A stretch of 49,472 nt of DNA, from NCBI GenBank assembly GCA_016280855.1, contig JAEEHP010000131.1, forward strand, positions 1 to 49,472, read 5' to 3'. This DNA comes from Bacteroidaceae bacterium (GTDB taxonomy: Bacteria; Bacteroidota; Bacteroidia; Bacteroidales; Bacteroidaceae). The notes beneath the pieces are model-generated. The model saw only the letters and a list, made by a program, of their open reading frames with translations, did not search any database and was not told the origin of the DNA. The number at the start of each line of letters is the position of its first letter. Position 1 is the stretch's first letter. Made by a program: the position numbers and the translations under genes. Below are positions 6,424-16,500 of this stretch, in pieces.

Positions 6424-8109
6424 TCAATAGGCTTCAACCGTGAACGCATAACGTGAGTTGCGGTTGAAATAGCGGGCATGATAGGTGGTGCTGTCCACTG
6501 TCACGGCATGTGTAAGATGCTGTGCATCGCGCCCCCATCGCAGGATATAGCCGTCGGCATCGTCCACGGCATTCCATGAGAACGTGAACAGGCGCGGGTC
6601 TGATGTGTCGCGCGTGACTTTCAGCCCTGTGACGGGTGCCAAGGGCTGGCGCGTGTCCTTGCCGAAGATGCGAAGGTCCATCACGGAGAACTTACCTGGC
6701 AGCGCACATTTGTTGATGATGCGCACATATCTCATCTTGGTGCGTCGTTTCAAGGTGATCAGCTTGTGGGGCGCATCCTCGGTGCTGTGGCTCTCGTCGG
6801 CTATCACGAACCATTTCTCTCCATCTCGCGAACCCTCAAGCACATAGCGATACACCACCTTGTCGTAGGGCTCAACAATTTGGAAACCTTCGTCGGCCAG
6901 GTTGACGTGTACATAGTCCACCGCCTCGACGGCTCCGAGGTCCACGGCAAGCCATTCTCCTACGTTGCCCGTCGTGGCTGCCCACCATGTCTCCACCTGA
7001 TTATCAACGGCTTTGTCGGGCTGATGTCCTTCGAGCGAGGAGGAAGCTGTCGCTGTCTTGTGCTTGCTCAGCAGGCGCTCGTGGAGCTCCAGCTGCCTGA
7101 CATCTTTCACTTTTCCCTTGGGCAATCGCCAGGGGTAGGTGGTCATGGCCGTCGAGGCATGAGGCCCCTGTTCGTCGATGGTCACAGGGAACAGTCCCAC
7201 GCGACGCTCATACATGTGGCGCTGACCCACGAGCATGGTTCCTACCAGCCAATAGTTGCCATGGGGGTCGGCAAAGATGTGGCCGTGTCCGGCAGAACCG
7301 ATGAACCCGTTGGGTTTGATGCTGAAGGGACTGTCGTCGATGTAGGTGAACGGTCCTAATGGGTTGTCACTCACATAAGAGCCGATGCTATAATGTCGGA
7401 ACTCCGTGCCGTTGCTGGCGTATTGCAGATAGTATTTGCCGCCCACCTTCAGCATGGCCGAGCCCTCATTCCAACCGTTCTCTCGTGTCTCGTTGTCGGC
7501 TCCGAACTGCTCCCAGCCATGCTCTGCCGGCTGATGATGAATGAGTTCGCGCGGCTCGCCCTTCATGCGGAATCCGTCCGTGGGGTCAACCTCCACACCC
7601 ATGATGGGCGTCACGTTGGAGCAGCCCCAATAGAAATATACGCGGCCGTCGTCGTCCTTGAAGAAGGCTGGGTCGTATTGATGCGGACGGGCTATGTTGC
7701 ACGCCACCTCCTGCCACGACGCGCCGTCCTCGGGCGTGCTGGTCTTGAAGATGCGCGTGGGGTTGGCGTAGCTTCCGGTGGTCATATACATCTCGTCGCC
7801 CAGCACGAGCAGCGTGGGCGCATAGTCGTTGATGATGGCGATGGAGGGCGCTGGGATGTATTCCCAATGAGCCATGTCGCGCGAGCGCCAATAACCGCTT
7901 GATTTAGAGGCAAAGAGGTAGCAGTAGCCTTTGAAGAATTCGGCCACAGGGTCTGACCCTTCGCGGCGCGGCGGGAATTGGTCCTTAGGCTGGAAACGAT
8001 AGCTCAGGTCAACGGGGTTGATGACCACGCCCTTCTTGGGCTGAGCCGAGGTTGTCGTGCTGACCATCAGGCATAACGACAAAACCACCAAAAGATGCTT
8101 TCGATTCAT
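6424..8109 (-). CDS. GH43-like glycoside hydrolase with F5/8-type carbohydrate-binding and fibronectin-type domains
   Basis: This 561-aa protein begins with a signal peptide (MNRKHLLVVLSLCLMVSTTT, cleavage after SAQ). The five-bladed propeller of GH43-type enzymes spans about residues 40-335, with the expected acidic triad: D53 in GSDPVAEFFKG, D146 in QYDPAFFKDDDGRVYF, and E215 in GWNEGSAMLKVGGKYYLQY. Residues ~345-490 form an F5/8 type C (CBM32-like) domain (TASSSLEGHQPDKAVDNQ, then WWAA). The last ~65 residues look like a fibronectin type III domain. GH43 members act mainly on arabinose or xylose linkages; the exact substrate cannot be read from sequence. The gene lies 47 bp downstream of the S9 peptidase on the same strand and may share its transcript. 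No SusC/SusD pair is present in the window. Confidence 0.85.
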   Translation of the reverse strand: MNRKHLLVVLSLCLMVSTTTSAQPKKGVVINPVDLSYRFQPKDQFPPRREGSDPVAEFFKGYCYLFASKSSGYWRSRDMAHWEYIPAPSIAIINDYAPTLLVLGDEMYMTTGSYANPTRIFKTSTPEDGASWQEVACNIARPHQYDPAFFKDDDGRVYFYWGCSNVTPIMGVEVDPTDGFRMKGEPRELIHHQPAEHGWEQFGADNETRENGWNEGSAMLKVGGKYYLQYASNGTEFRHYSIGSYVSDNPLGPFTYIDDSPFSIKPNGFIGSAGHGHIFADPHGNYWLVGTMLVGQRHMYERRVGLFPVTIDEQGPHASTAMTTYPWRLPKGKVKDVRQLELHERLLSKHKTATASSSLEGHQPDKAVDNQVETWWAATTGNVGEWLAVDLGAVEAVDYVHVNLADEGFQIVEPYDKVVYRYVLEGSRDGEKWFVIADESHSTEDAPHKLITLKRRTKMRYVRIINKCALPGKFSVMDLRIFGKDTRQPLAPVTGLKVTRDTSDPRLFTFSWNAVDDADGYILRWGRDAQHLTHAVTVDSTTYHARYFNRNSRYAFTVEAY

Positions 8110-8123
8110 GCCTTTTCAACGAT

Positions 8124-8142
8124 AAACGTTAAACGTTAAACG
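8124..8142. repeat. AAACGTT heptamer repeat between the peptidase and GH43-like genes
   Basis: AAACGTTAAACGTTAAACG fills part of the 47-bp gap between the S9 peptidase stop and the GH43-like gene start. It belongs to the short tandem word repeats scattered through the window. Confidence 0.8.
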
Positions 8143-8156
8143 AAATAGTGGAGCGA

Positions 8157-10640
8157 CTACAGTTCTTTGTCGGGGTACATCGATTGCCACCAGGTGGGAT
8201 CGTCCTGCAGCCAGCGTGCGAACCATGCCCAGATGGTGTTCTGCCAACGCAGGCGCTTCTCGTAGTCGGTGATGTGGTGGTCCTGATCTTTGACGAGCAC
8301 CATGGCTGTGGGGCGGTTGAGGAGCTTCAGGGCGGTGTACATCTGAATGCTCTCGCCGACAGGCACGTTATGGTCTGCGTCGCCGTGGAGGAAGAGGAGG
8401 GGCGTATGGATCTTGTCGGCGTTGAAGAGCGGGCTCTGCTCGACGAACAGGTCCTTGCGCGTCCAGGGATAACTGTTGGCCATCGACACCTCGCTGTAGG
8501 TGTAGCCCCAGTAGCCCTCGCCCCAGTAGCTGGTGTGGTCGCTGATGCCAGCGTGGCTGATGGCGGCGGCGAAGAGGTCGGTTTTGGTCTGCAGGTACTG
8601 CGTCATGAAGCCGCCGTAGCTGGCTCCGATGCATCCTATCTTCTTGTCGTTGACCCACGTATGCTCGCGGCAGAAGGCTCGTACGGCTCCGATGATGTCC
8701 TCAGCCACGCCTTCACCGGCGGTGTTCACGTGTGCAGCCGACCATTCCTGTCCGAAGCCTGTGGCGCCATGGGGATTCACGACGAGCACGATGTAGCCTA
8801 AGGCGGCGTAGGCGTGCTGGGGATAGCGGCTCTCGAAGTTGCAGCTCGTGGGCGAACAGCCGCCGTAGTAGTTGACAATCATGGGATAGCGCTTCGTGGC
8901 GTCGAAATGAGGCGGCAGGTAGTAGCGGCATGAGATGTGCTCGCCGCGCCCGTTGGTGTAAACGTAGGGCTCGCAGGCGCCCAGCTCGACGTCCTTGAGC
9001 GTTTCGGCGCTCAAATCTTGTAATTGGACAATTTGACAATTTACAATTGGACGTTTTTTGTCCTCCTTCACCTTCTTCAGGTCAAGCGCATAGAGGCGGT
9101 CGCTGTTGGAGGCGCTTTGGGCGTAGAGCACCATCGCGGGGGCGTCAGCGGCCAGGCTGAAGCCTTCCACCAGTTCCTCGGGCAGGGCGATGCGTGCGAT
9201 GCTGCCGGTCTGGGGATCAAGGCGGAAGAGGTTGACGCTGTCGTTGTCCTCGGCGCTGAAATAGACCTGACGATCTACGCTATGCCACACGAACCTCGAC
9301 ACATTGGGGTTGAAGTCCCTGGTCAGCGGTCTGATGTTGCGCGTGCTGATGTCCATGAGGAACAGCTGGGTGTCGATCATGCTGGGTGTCTGTCCCTCGC
9401 GCACGTTCTTGCCGATGCCTGCGAAGGCTTCGGGCGACCCCGCGAGCAGCACCTGGCGGCCGTCGGGCGAGAAGCATGAGGCGCCGAGGAAGCCTTCGCG
9501 CGCCACGAGCGTGTCAACAGCCAGCGTCGAGAGGTCGATGCGGTAGAGCGACGACTGCTCCGTGGGGCGCTGACCCAGGCGGCTGAAGCTCGTCATGACC
9601 AGAGCGTAGCACCCGTCGAGGCTCACGTCGGTAAGATAGGTGGTCGAATGGCCGAAGGTCAGCGGCTGCTGCAAGCCCGTAGCGAGGTCATAGACAGCGA
9701 GATGCGAGCGCGTGCGCCAACCGGGCTGACGGTCGTCGGGGTGGATGACCTCATAGACGCCGGGATTCTCCTTGGGACCTTCGTCGGTGATGCTGAAGAT
9801 GAGGCGGTCCTCGGTGGGCGTCATGGTGAAATAGCCTTTAGGCAGGTCGTCGGCCAGGACGCTCTCGGCCTTCGTCGCGGGGTCCACGGTCACGAGCTGC
9901 CGGCGGCCGTCGCGCTCGCGCGTGTAATAATAAAGGTTGGTGCGCGGCATCCATGTCACGCCATCGCGCTCGTCCACAACGCGTCCCGTAGCCGTCGCGC
10001 GCACCTCGGTCCGTGTGTGTGTCTGTCCGCCCGGCTGCGTCTGCGCGGTCGTGACGATCATCCACTTGCCATCGGGCGAGAGCGATGCGCTGCGATAACG
10101 GCGGGCGTGCAACACCTCGTTCATCGTGTAGAGGCGTTTTGATCCGTCGGCGTCGAGCGCGATGCTACCCTCGACCGTGGGCACGACCTTGACGTTCAGA
10201 GAATCGGAGCTGGTGGTGGTGGTGAGGGCTTTGATGACGACCTCGTGCGTGCCGGGCTGCAGCTCGCGCTCGCCCTGCACCTTCTTGCCGTCGAGGTACA
10301 GCTCGTGGTGGCTGAGACCGGCGACGACGAACGTGGCTTTGGTGAAAGCCGTATTGGTGAAGTTGAAGGCGGCCAGGTGCAGCGCCGGCCGGCCGTCGGC
10401 ACCCTTGGGCAGCACGACACCGCTGAAGGCCTGGCCGTGGCGCACTTGGCTCAGGCTGAGCGGCGTGGCCAGCAACTCGTCCTCCTTGAACGAGCGGCCG
10501 TTGACATCGGTGGTGTCGAGGATGACAGGCTTCTGGAGCGGCAGGGGGCCGACATGTCTGAACGCACTCACGCGAAGCTCTTGGGCGGATGTGCAGGCGG
10601 CTGTCACGAGCAGACCTGCAAGAAGAATTTTCCTCATCAT
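8157..10640 (-). CDS. S9 family peptidase (dipeptidyl peptidase IV-like)
   Basis: This 827-aa protein starts with a signal peptide (MMRKILLAGLLVTAACTSAQ). The middle is a beta-propeller (repeated WMIVTT..., PDGRQVLLAG and similar blades). The C-terminal ~250 residues are the alpha/beta-hydrolase catalytic domain with the nucleophile in GASYGGF (S674), an aspartate in LHGDADHNVP (D756) and a histidine in KDQDHHI (H788). S9 exported enzymes of this type remove N-terminal dipeptides or oligopeptides in the periplasm. A short segment, RPIVNCQIVQLQD, is encoded by the CAATT-word repeat (9018-9052) just before the catalytic domain and looks like an in-frame insertion in a linker. A divergent P-type ATPase gene starts 127 bp away. 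Whether specificity is DPP-IV (X-Pro) cannot be decided. Confidence 0.92.
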   Translation of the reverse strand: MMRKILLAGLLVTAACTSAQELRVSAFRHVGPLPLQKPVILDTTDVNGRSFKEDELLATPLSLSQVRHGQAFSGVVLPKGADGRPALHLAAFNFTNTAFTKATFVVAGLSHHELYLDGKKVQGERELQPGTHEVVIKALTTTTSSDSLNVKVVPTVEGSIALDADGSKRLYTMNEVLHARRYRSASLSPDGKWMIVTTAQTQPGGQTHTRTEVRATATGRVVDERDGVTWMPRTNLYYYTRERDGRRQLVTVDPATKAESVLADDLPKGYFTMTPTEDRLIFSITDEGPKENPGVYEVIHPDDRQPGWRTRSHLAVYDLATGLQQPLTFGHSTTYLTDVSLDGCYALVMTSFSRLGQRPTEQSSLYRIDLSTLAVDTLVAREGFLGASCFSPDGRQVLLAGSPEAFAGIGKNVREGQTPSMIDTQLFLMDISTRNIRPLTRDFNPNVSRFVWHSVDRQVYFSAEDNDSVNLFRLDPQTGSIARIALPEELVEGFSLAADAPAMVLYAQSASNSDRLYALDLKKVKEDKKRPIVNCQIVQLQDLSAETLKDVELGACEPYVYTNGRGEHISCRYYLPPHFDATKRYPMIVNYYGGCSPTSCNFESRYPQHAYAALGYIVLVVNPHGATGFGQEWSAAHVNTAGEGVAEDIIGAVRAFCREHTWVNDKKIGCIGASYGGFMTQYLQTKTDLFAAAISHAGISDHTSYWGEGYWGYTYSEVSMANSYPWTRKDLFVEQSPLFNADKIHTPLLFLHGDADHNVPVGESIQMYTALKLLNRPTAMVLVKDQDHHITDYEKRLRWQNTIWAWFARWLQDDPTWWQSMYPDKEL
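9018..9052. repeat. CAATT-word repeat inside the S9 peptidase gene
   Basis: Words AATTGGA, CAATTTGA and CAATTTA occur in tandem, as at 6306-6353 and 39447-39486. On the coding strand they are translated as part of the linker before the hydrolase domain, keeping the frame. Confidence 0.85.
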
Positions 10641-10678
10641 GATGATGCAATTATTCGATTATAGGTGAAAAACGTGCA

Positions 10679-10686
10679 CAAAGATA
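10679..10686 (-). promoter_or_regulatory. -7 box (TATCTTTG) for the S9 peptidase gene
   Basis: The minus strand reads TATCTTTGTGC, fitting TAnnTTTG, 38 nt before the ATG at 10640. No clear -33 box was found. Confidence 0.5.
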
Positions 10687-10726
10687 AGAAAAAAGGGTCA
10701 CTTTGAAGCAATTCAGACCATTAAAT

Positions 10727-10757
10727 TTTGTTTTCACAGCGAAAAGACGTACTTTTG
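10727..10757 (+). promoter_or_regulatory. Complete Bacteroidetes promoter (TTTG-N19-TACTTTTG) for the P-type ATPase
   Basis: TTTG at 10727-10730 and TACTTTTG at 10750-10757 are 19 nt apart, the ideal spacing for the Bacteroidetes primary sigma factor. The ATG follows 10 nt later, so the leader is very short. Confidence 0.85.
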
Positions 10758-10767
10758 CCCTGTCAAA

Positions 10768-13485
10768 ATGAAAAAAGATATCCTATTGCAAGGCCTCACA
10801 GCCGCGGCTGTCGAGGCATCGCGCAAGGCGCATGGCAGCAATGTCATGACGCCTCGCGAGCGTACGCCCTGGTGGCGCAAGCTGGCGGAGAAATTCACCG
10901 ACCCGCTCATCATGATCCTCCTCGTGGCTGCCGTGCTCTCCATCGGCATCTCACTGTACGAATACTATGGCCTCGGCGCCGATGCTACAGCCTTCTTCGA
11001 ACCTGTGGGCATCGTCGTGGCGATACTGCTGGCCACGTGCCTGGCCTTCTGGTTCGAACATCTGGCCGACAAGGAATTCAGCCTCCTCAACCAGCAGAAC
11101 GACCGCGAGCCGGTGCGCGTGATTCGCGACGGACACGAGACGACCATCCCACGCGCTGACATCGTCGTGGGTGACATCGTCCTGCTTGCCACAGGCGACG
11201 AGGTGCCAGCCGACGGACGCCTGATCGAAGCCACACAGATGCAGGTCGATGAGTCCACCCTCACCGGAGAACCCGTGTGCCACAAGAGCACCCTCGCCGA
11301 CGAGCAGGACGCCGACGCCACCTTCCCCACCGATCACGTACTGCGAGGCACGAAGCTGCTCGAAGGCCACGGAATCATGGAGGTGGAAGCCGTAGGCGAC
11401 CACACCGAGGCCGGGCACGTCTTCACCGAGGTGCAGATCGACGACTCCGTGCGCACACCCCTCAACGAACAGCTCGACCGCCTCGGACAGCTCATCGCAC
11501 GCGCCAGCTATGCCATCGCAGCCCTCGTGGTCCTCGGACGCATCGTGATGTGGTTTGTCACAGCTGATGACGCAACCCTCGCGGCCTTGGGCACGGAACT
11601 TTCGACGTTCAACTTTGAAGTCTCCACCTACACCTTCCTCGCCTATCTGCTGCAGTCGCTGATGCTGGCCGTGACGCTCATCGTCGTGGCCGTGCCTGAA
11701 GGTCTCCCCATGGCCGTCACCCTCTCCCTCGCCTACTCCATGCGCAGGATGCTGAAAACCAACAACCTGGTACGACGCCTGCACGCCTGCGAGACCATGG
11801 GCGCCGCCACCGTCATCTGCACCGACAAGACAGGCACGCTCACACAAAACCAAATGCGCGTGGTGGAAATGAAAACAGTGGAGGAAGCGGCGGAGAAAGC
11901 AGCGGAGAAAACAGCGGAGGAAACAGCGGAGATGCAAAAAGCAGAGGAAGCGGCGGAGATGCAAGCGGCAGAGATGCAAGCGGTGTCCCGTCCTTTCTGT
12001 CGCGATTCCATCGCGACCAACATCGCTGTCAACAGCACCGCCTCGCTCGACGGTGACAACGTCCTTGGCAACCCCACCGAGGGTGCCCTGCTGCTATGGC
12101 TGCGCGACCAGGGCGTAGATTACACCACCCTCCGCGCCGCCGCTCACGTGACAGAGGAAATCCCCTTCACGACCGAGCGCAAATATATGGCCACACGCGT
12201 CGACAACACCTTATATATTAAGGGCGCGCCTGAGATTGTGATGGGAATGTGTAGTTCCACCGAGGAGTCTTCCCTTCTTCTTGAATGGCAGCAGCGCGGT
12301 CTGCGAACGTTGGCGCTGGCTCATGCCGAAGGCCAGGCCACACCCGTCCTCGATGCGCTCGTAGCCATTGCTGACCCCGTCCGCGAAGATGTGCCAGCCG
12401 CCGTGCAGGAGTGTCTCACGGCCGGCATCGACGTGAAAATCGTCACTGGCGACACCCCCGCCACAGCTGCCGAGATAGCCAGGCAGATAGGACTGATGGG
12501 TCAAAGTCAAGAGTCAAGAGTCAAGGGTCAAGAGTCAGTTGTTACCGGCCCCCAGGTGGCTGCCATGAGCGACGACGAGCTGCGCGCCTGTGCCAAGGAC
12601 ATCGTCATCATCGCCCGAGCACGACCGATGGACAAGCAACGCTTGGTGCAGGCGCTCCAGGCCTGCGGCGAAGTGGTAGCGGTGACAGGCGATGGCACCA
12701 ACGATGCCCCTGCCCTGCACGCTGCCCACGTAGGGCTCTCGATGGGCGATGGCACGGCCGTGGCCAAGGAAGCGTCCGACATCACCATCATCGACAACTC
12801 CTTCGCCAGCATCGGACGCGCCGTCATGTGGGGACGATCGCTCTATCGCAACATCCAGCGCTTCATCCTCTTCCAGATGACCGTGAACGTCTGCGCATGC
12901 CTCACCGTCCTGGCAGGGTCGTTCATGGGCACCGATGCGCCGCTGACCGTCACGCAGATGCTGTGGGTCAACCTCATCATGGACACCTTCGCCGCCATGG
13001 CCCTGGCCTCGCTGCCACCCACGGAAGCCGTGATGCGCGAGCGTCCTCGTGACCGACGCAAGTTCATCATTTCCACGCCCATGTGGCAGTTCATCCTCTG
13101 GACCGGAGGGCTGTTCTTCGTCGTCATGACCATCGTGCTATGGTACTTCGAACGCGACGGCCACATCAGTCCCTACGACCAAAGCCTCTTCTTCACCACC
13201 TTCGTGATGCTGCAGTTCTGGAACCTCTTCAATGCCCGTGCCTTCCTCACAGGCCACAGCGCCTTCGACCTTCGCAACTGCAAGGAGTTCCTGTTCATCG
13301 CTGCCCTGATCTTCTTCGGGCAGATCGCCATCGTCGAGCTGGGGGGCAAGATGTTCAACGTCGAACCCCTCGATGTCAGGCACTGGGTCATCATCTTCCT
13401 CGTCACCTCGCCCGTCTTGCTTTTGGGAGAAAGCATAAGATTTTTCAAAAGTCGATTAAACCTTCGTGCCCGTCGGATGTCATAG
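10768..13485 (+). CDS. Calcium-translocating P-type ATPase, PMCA type
   Basis: This 905-aa membrane protein has all P2-type ATPase landmarks. These are the actuator motif DESTLTGEP (TGEP at 166-169), the M4 ion site VAVPEGLPMAVTLSLAYSM, the phosphorylated aspartate in DKTGTLT (D353), the N/P-domain motif VTGDTPATA, and the hinge GDGTNDAP (from residue 641). Six helices in the C-terminal half complete the transport domain. The PEGLP-type M4 places it with PMCA-like calcium exporters of the inner membrane. Two odd inserts are visible. One is a ~35-residue Glu/Ala-rich coiled-coil stretch (from EEAAEKAAEK) shortly after DKTGTLT. The other is a short GQSQESRVKGQES segment encoded by a heptamer repeat after TGDTPATA. 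Both lie in surface loops of the cytosolic domains and leave the motifs intact. It is probably a monocistronic unit with its own strong promoter; the next gene begins 28 bp later. Confidence 0.95.
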   Translation: MKKDILLQGLTAAAVEASRKAHGSNVMTPRERTPWWRKLAEKFTDPLIMILLVAAVLSIGISLYEYYGLGADATAFFEPVGIVVAILLATCLAFWFEHLADKEFSLLNQQNDREPVRVIRDGHETTIPRADIVVGDIVLLATGDEVPADGRLIEATQMQVDESTLTGEPVCHKSTLADEQDADATFPTDHVLRGTKLLEGHGIMEVEAVGDHTEAGHVFTEVQIDDSVRTPLNEQLDRLGQLIARASYAIAALVVLGRIVMWFVTADDATLAALGTELSTFNFEVSTYTFLAYLLQSLMLAVTLIVVAVPEGLPMAVTLSLAYSMRRMLKTNNLVRRLHACETMGAATVICTDKTGTLTQNQMRVVEMKTVEEAAEKAAEKTAEETAEMQKAEEAAEMQAAEMQAVSRPFCRDSIATNIAVNSTASLDGDNVLGNPTEGALLLWLRDQGVDYTTLRAAAHVTEEIPFTTERKYMATRVDNTLYIKGAPEIVMGMCSSTEESSLLLEWQQRGLRTLALAHAEGQATPVLDALVAIADPVREDVPAAVQECLTAGIDVKIVTGDTPATAAEIARQIGLMGQSQESRVKGQESVVTGPQVAAMSDDELRACAKDIVIIARARPMDKQRLVQALQACGEVVAVTGDGTNDAPALHAAHVGLSMGDGTAVAKEASDITIIDNSFASIGRAVMWGRSLYRNIQRFILFQMTVNVCACLTVLAGSFMGTDAPLTVTQMLWVNLIMDTFAAMALASLPPTEAVMRERPRDRRKFIISTPMWQFILWTGGLFFVVMTIVLWYFERDGHISPYDQSLFFTTFVMLQFWNLFNARAFLTGHSAFDLRNCKEFLFIAALIFFGQIAIVELGGKMFNVEPLDVRHWVIIFLVTSPVLLLGESIRFFKSRLNLRARRMS
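11880..11992 (+). repeat. GCGGAGAAA-type in-frame repeat in the P-type ATPase gene
   Basis: Imperfect tandem copies of GCGGAGAAA / GCGGAGATGCAA encode an alternating Ala/Glu stretch predicted to be helical. It falls between the phosphorylation motif and the nucleotide-binding domain. Confidence 0.8.
12500..12537 (+). repeat. TCAAGAG heptamer repeat inside the P-type ATPase gene
   Basis: TCAAAG-TCAAGAG-TCAAGAG-TCAAGGG-TCAAGAG lies in frame between TGDTPATAAEIARQIG and the next conserved helix. It adds about 13 residues without breaking the gene. Confidence 0.85.
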
Positions 13486-13513
13486 AGATGCAAGCCCATT
13501 TCCCGACACACAC

Positions 13514-16500
13514 ATGAATTTGAGATCACACTTGATGGCGATGGCGGTTGCGCTCGTCGCCATCTTCCTTTTTTCCCCGACAGCATTAGCACAATGGTTC
13601 AATGTCCGCGGCACGGTTTACGAGAGTTCCACCTTGAAAGGACTCCCAGGAGCCAGCGTCGTCGTCAACGACTCAACAGGCAAGATGGTGGCAGGGCGCC
13701 AGACCACCGACAACGGACAGTTCATGATTCCCGGCGTTCCCGTCGGCAAATACACGCTCAAGGTGTCCTTCGTAGGCTTCAAGACGCAGTCCTTCGCACT
13801 GAACCTCGCGGGAAAGGGCGGCAACAAGAAAGTCAATGACATCCTCTTGAAGGAAGACGCCACGCTCATGGCCGAGGCCGTCGTCGAGGGCAAGCTGCCC
13901 GAGATGAGCATCGTCGATGACACCGTCATGTACAACGCCGCAGCCTTTTCACTGCCGCCTGGCGCCATGGTCGAGGAACTCATCAAGAAGCTGCCCGGCA
14001 TCGTCATCGACGAGAGCGGCAAGATAACCCACAACGGCAAGGAGGTGCGACAGATCCTCGTCGATGGCAAGGAGTTCTTCGGGCGCAACCAGCAGACCGT
14101 GCTCAAGAACATTCCTGCCGAGATCGTCGAAAAGGTGAAAGCCTACGACAAGCAGAGCGACCTGGCACGCATCACGGGCATCGACGACGGCGAGGAGCAG
14201 ACCGTCCTCGACCTCGAAATCAAGAAGGACAAACGGCGGGGATGGTTCGGACGCGCCACGGCTGGCTACGGCACACGACAGCGCTACAGCGCACATGCCG
14301 ACGTCTATCGATTCCTCGACCGACAGAAAGCCGGCGTCGTAGGCAATGCCAACAACACGGGAGGCAACGGCATGCAGTCCAATCAGGACGTCGCGGCAAG
14401 CCTCAACCTCGAGTGGGACAAGCTGGAACTCAACGGTGGACTCACAGGACGGTTCAACCAAGCCTCCGGATCGAGCTGGAGCAACAGCCAGAACTTCGAG
14501 AACCGCAACGCCGCCTACAGCAACCGCATCAACTCCAACGGCAGCCACAGCAACTCCTTCGACACCAACTGGCGCATCGAATGGAAGCCCGACACGATGA
14601 CCAACATCCTCCTGCGCCCACAGTTCGGCATCAACGGCAACCGCAGCCACAGCCGAGGCGAATCGGCCACCTTCAACGACAACCCCTACGCCGTCACCGA
14701 CGACCCCCTGGGCGCCTTCAGCGCGATCTCCCCGGCCAGTGTATCCGACGGTTCTCCCGTCGGAATCTCCCCCGCCCTGCGCGCCATCACCGTCAACCAC
14801 AACCTCAACGCCAACCGCAATGCCAGCAACTCGCTCTCGGCATCCCTCTCCCTGCAGGTCAACCGACGGCTGCAGAAGCCCGGGCGCAACATCACGTTCA
14901 ACGTCAACGGAGGCTTGAACAACAACGACGGCAACAGCAGCAGCTACTCGCAGATCGACTACTACCAGATCCTCGCCATGACGGGCGGCGACAGCGTCTA
15001 TCATAAGATACAATACGACGACTCGCGCAGCGTAGGACGCAACCTCTCGGCACGCTTCTCCTACACCGAACCCATCGCCACGGGCCAGTTCCTGCAGTTC
15101 TCCTACAACTACAGCTACCGCTTCAACGACCGCGACCGCACCGTAGCCAGCATCTTCGACCCCTTCGTGGACCAGTACTTCCTCGGCATCGACGGCTACG
15201 ACGGACACATCGACCTGGCCACGCCCGACACGGCACAGTGCAACTACACTGAGAACCACTACCAGAACCACGACATACGCCTGCAGTACCGTCTCGTCGA
15301 TTCCAAGACACGCCTGAACATCGGCTTCAACCTGCAGCCGCAGGTCAACGAGGTCGATTACAACAAAGGCTGGAAGCACTACGACCTCTCGCGAACCGTC
15401 GTCAACTGGTCACCCACGCTCAACTTCCGCTATCGTTTCACCCGCCAGCATCAGGTCGAAGCACGCTATGGCGGGCAGAGCGGACAGCCCGGCATCACCG
15501 ACCTCATCCCCGACACCCTCTCCAACGCCAACCCCCTGGCCATACGCCTGGGTAACCCCAACCTGAAGCCCTCGTTCACCCACAATGCCAGTGCCGAATG
15601 GCGACTCTCCATCCCCGACGCACAGCGCAGCTACAACCTCAACGCCAACTTCCGCACGACGCAGAACGCCACCACGTCTCGAACGGAATACAACGAGGTG
15701 ACGGGCGGACGTGTCACCATGCCCGTGAACATCAGCGGCAGCTGGAACGCAGGCGCCAACTTCAACTTCAACACCGCCTTCAAGGACCAGCGATTCCGCG
15801 TCAACAGCCGCACATCCTACAGCCACACCCTCGCCAAGGGATTCGTCTATCGTTCACAGGAGCACGCCACAGTGGGCATCAACACCACGTCCAACAACAT
15901 CAACGAAGGCCTACGCTTCACCTTCCGCGACGAGTTCGACAGCCACAGCATTTACGAGGACGAGGACTCCGAGGACGGATTCGCCTACTACAAGAACACC
16001 CTCGAAGTGAACCTCCACGGCAACTTCAGCTACAACGCATCAACGTCCACCAACACGGCGGCCACAGACCTCAGCCACTACAACTACTCCTACGGCCTCA
16101 GCCTCAACTGGAACTTCTGGTTCGGACTGAACCTGTCCACCGACATCAACCAGAACAGCCGCCGCGGCTATGCCGACGAGATCATGAACACGAACCAGTG
16201 GATATGGAATGCCCAGGCCACATACAGCTTCCTCAAGCAGCGCCAGGCCATCCTCACCCTCCGCTGGAACGACATCCTGCAGCAACGCGATATGGTCAAC
16301 CGTAACATCAGCGCCACTTCGCGTACCGACTCCGACAGCGAGCGCATCGTTTCCTACGCCATGCTCTCCTTCACCTACCGCTTCAACCTCTTCGGAGGAC
16401 GTAACGTGAACCGCAATCGCGACCGCGAAGAAGGCGAAAGCCTCGAAGGAGGCGAACGCGGAGCACGCGGCAACCGCAGCGAAGGCGGAGGCAATCGCGG

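Noticed and set aside
13466-13513. Upstream extension of the barrel-protein frame
   Set aside because: It overlaps the ATPase 3' end and would place charged residues before an otherwise perfect signal peptide starting at 13514.
13949-15379. 476-codon minus-strand open frame
   Set aside because: It is antisense to the barrel-protein gene; the Val/Ala/Gly-rich translation is typical of antisense in GC-rich coding DNA.
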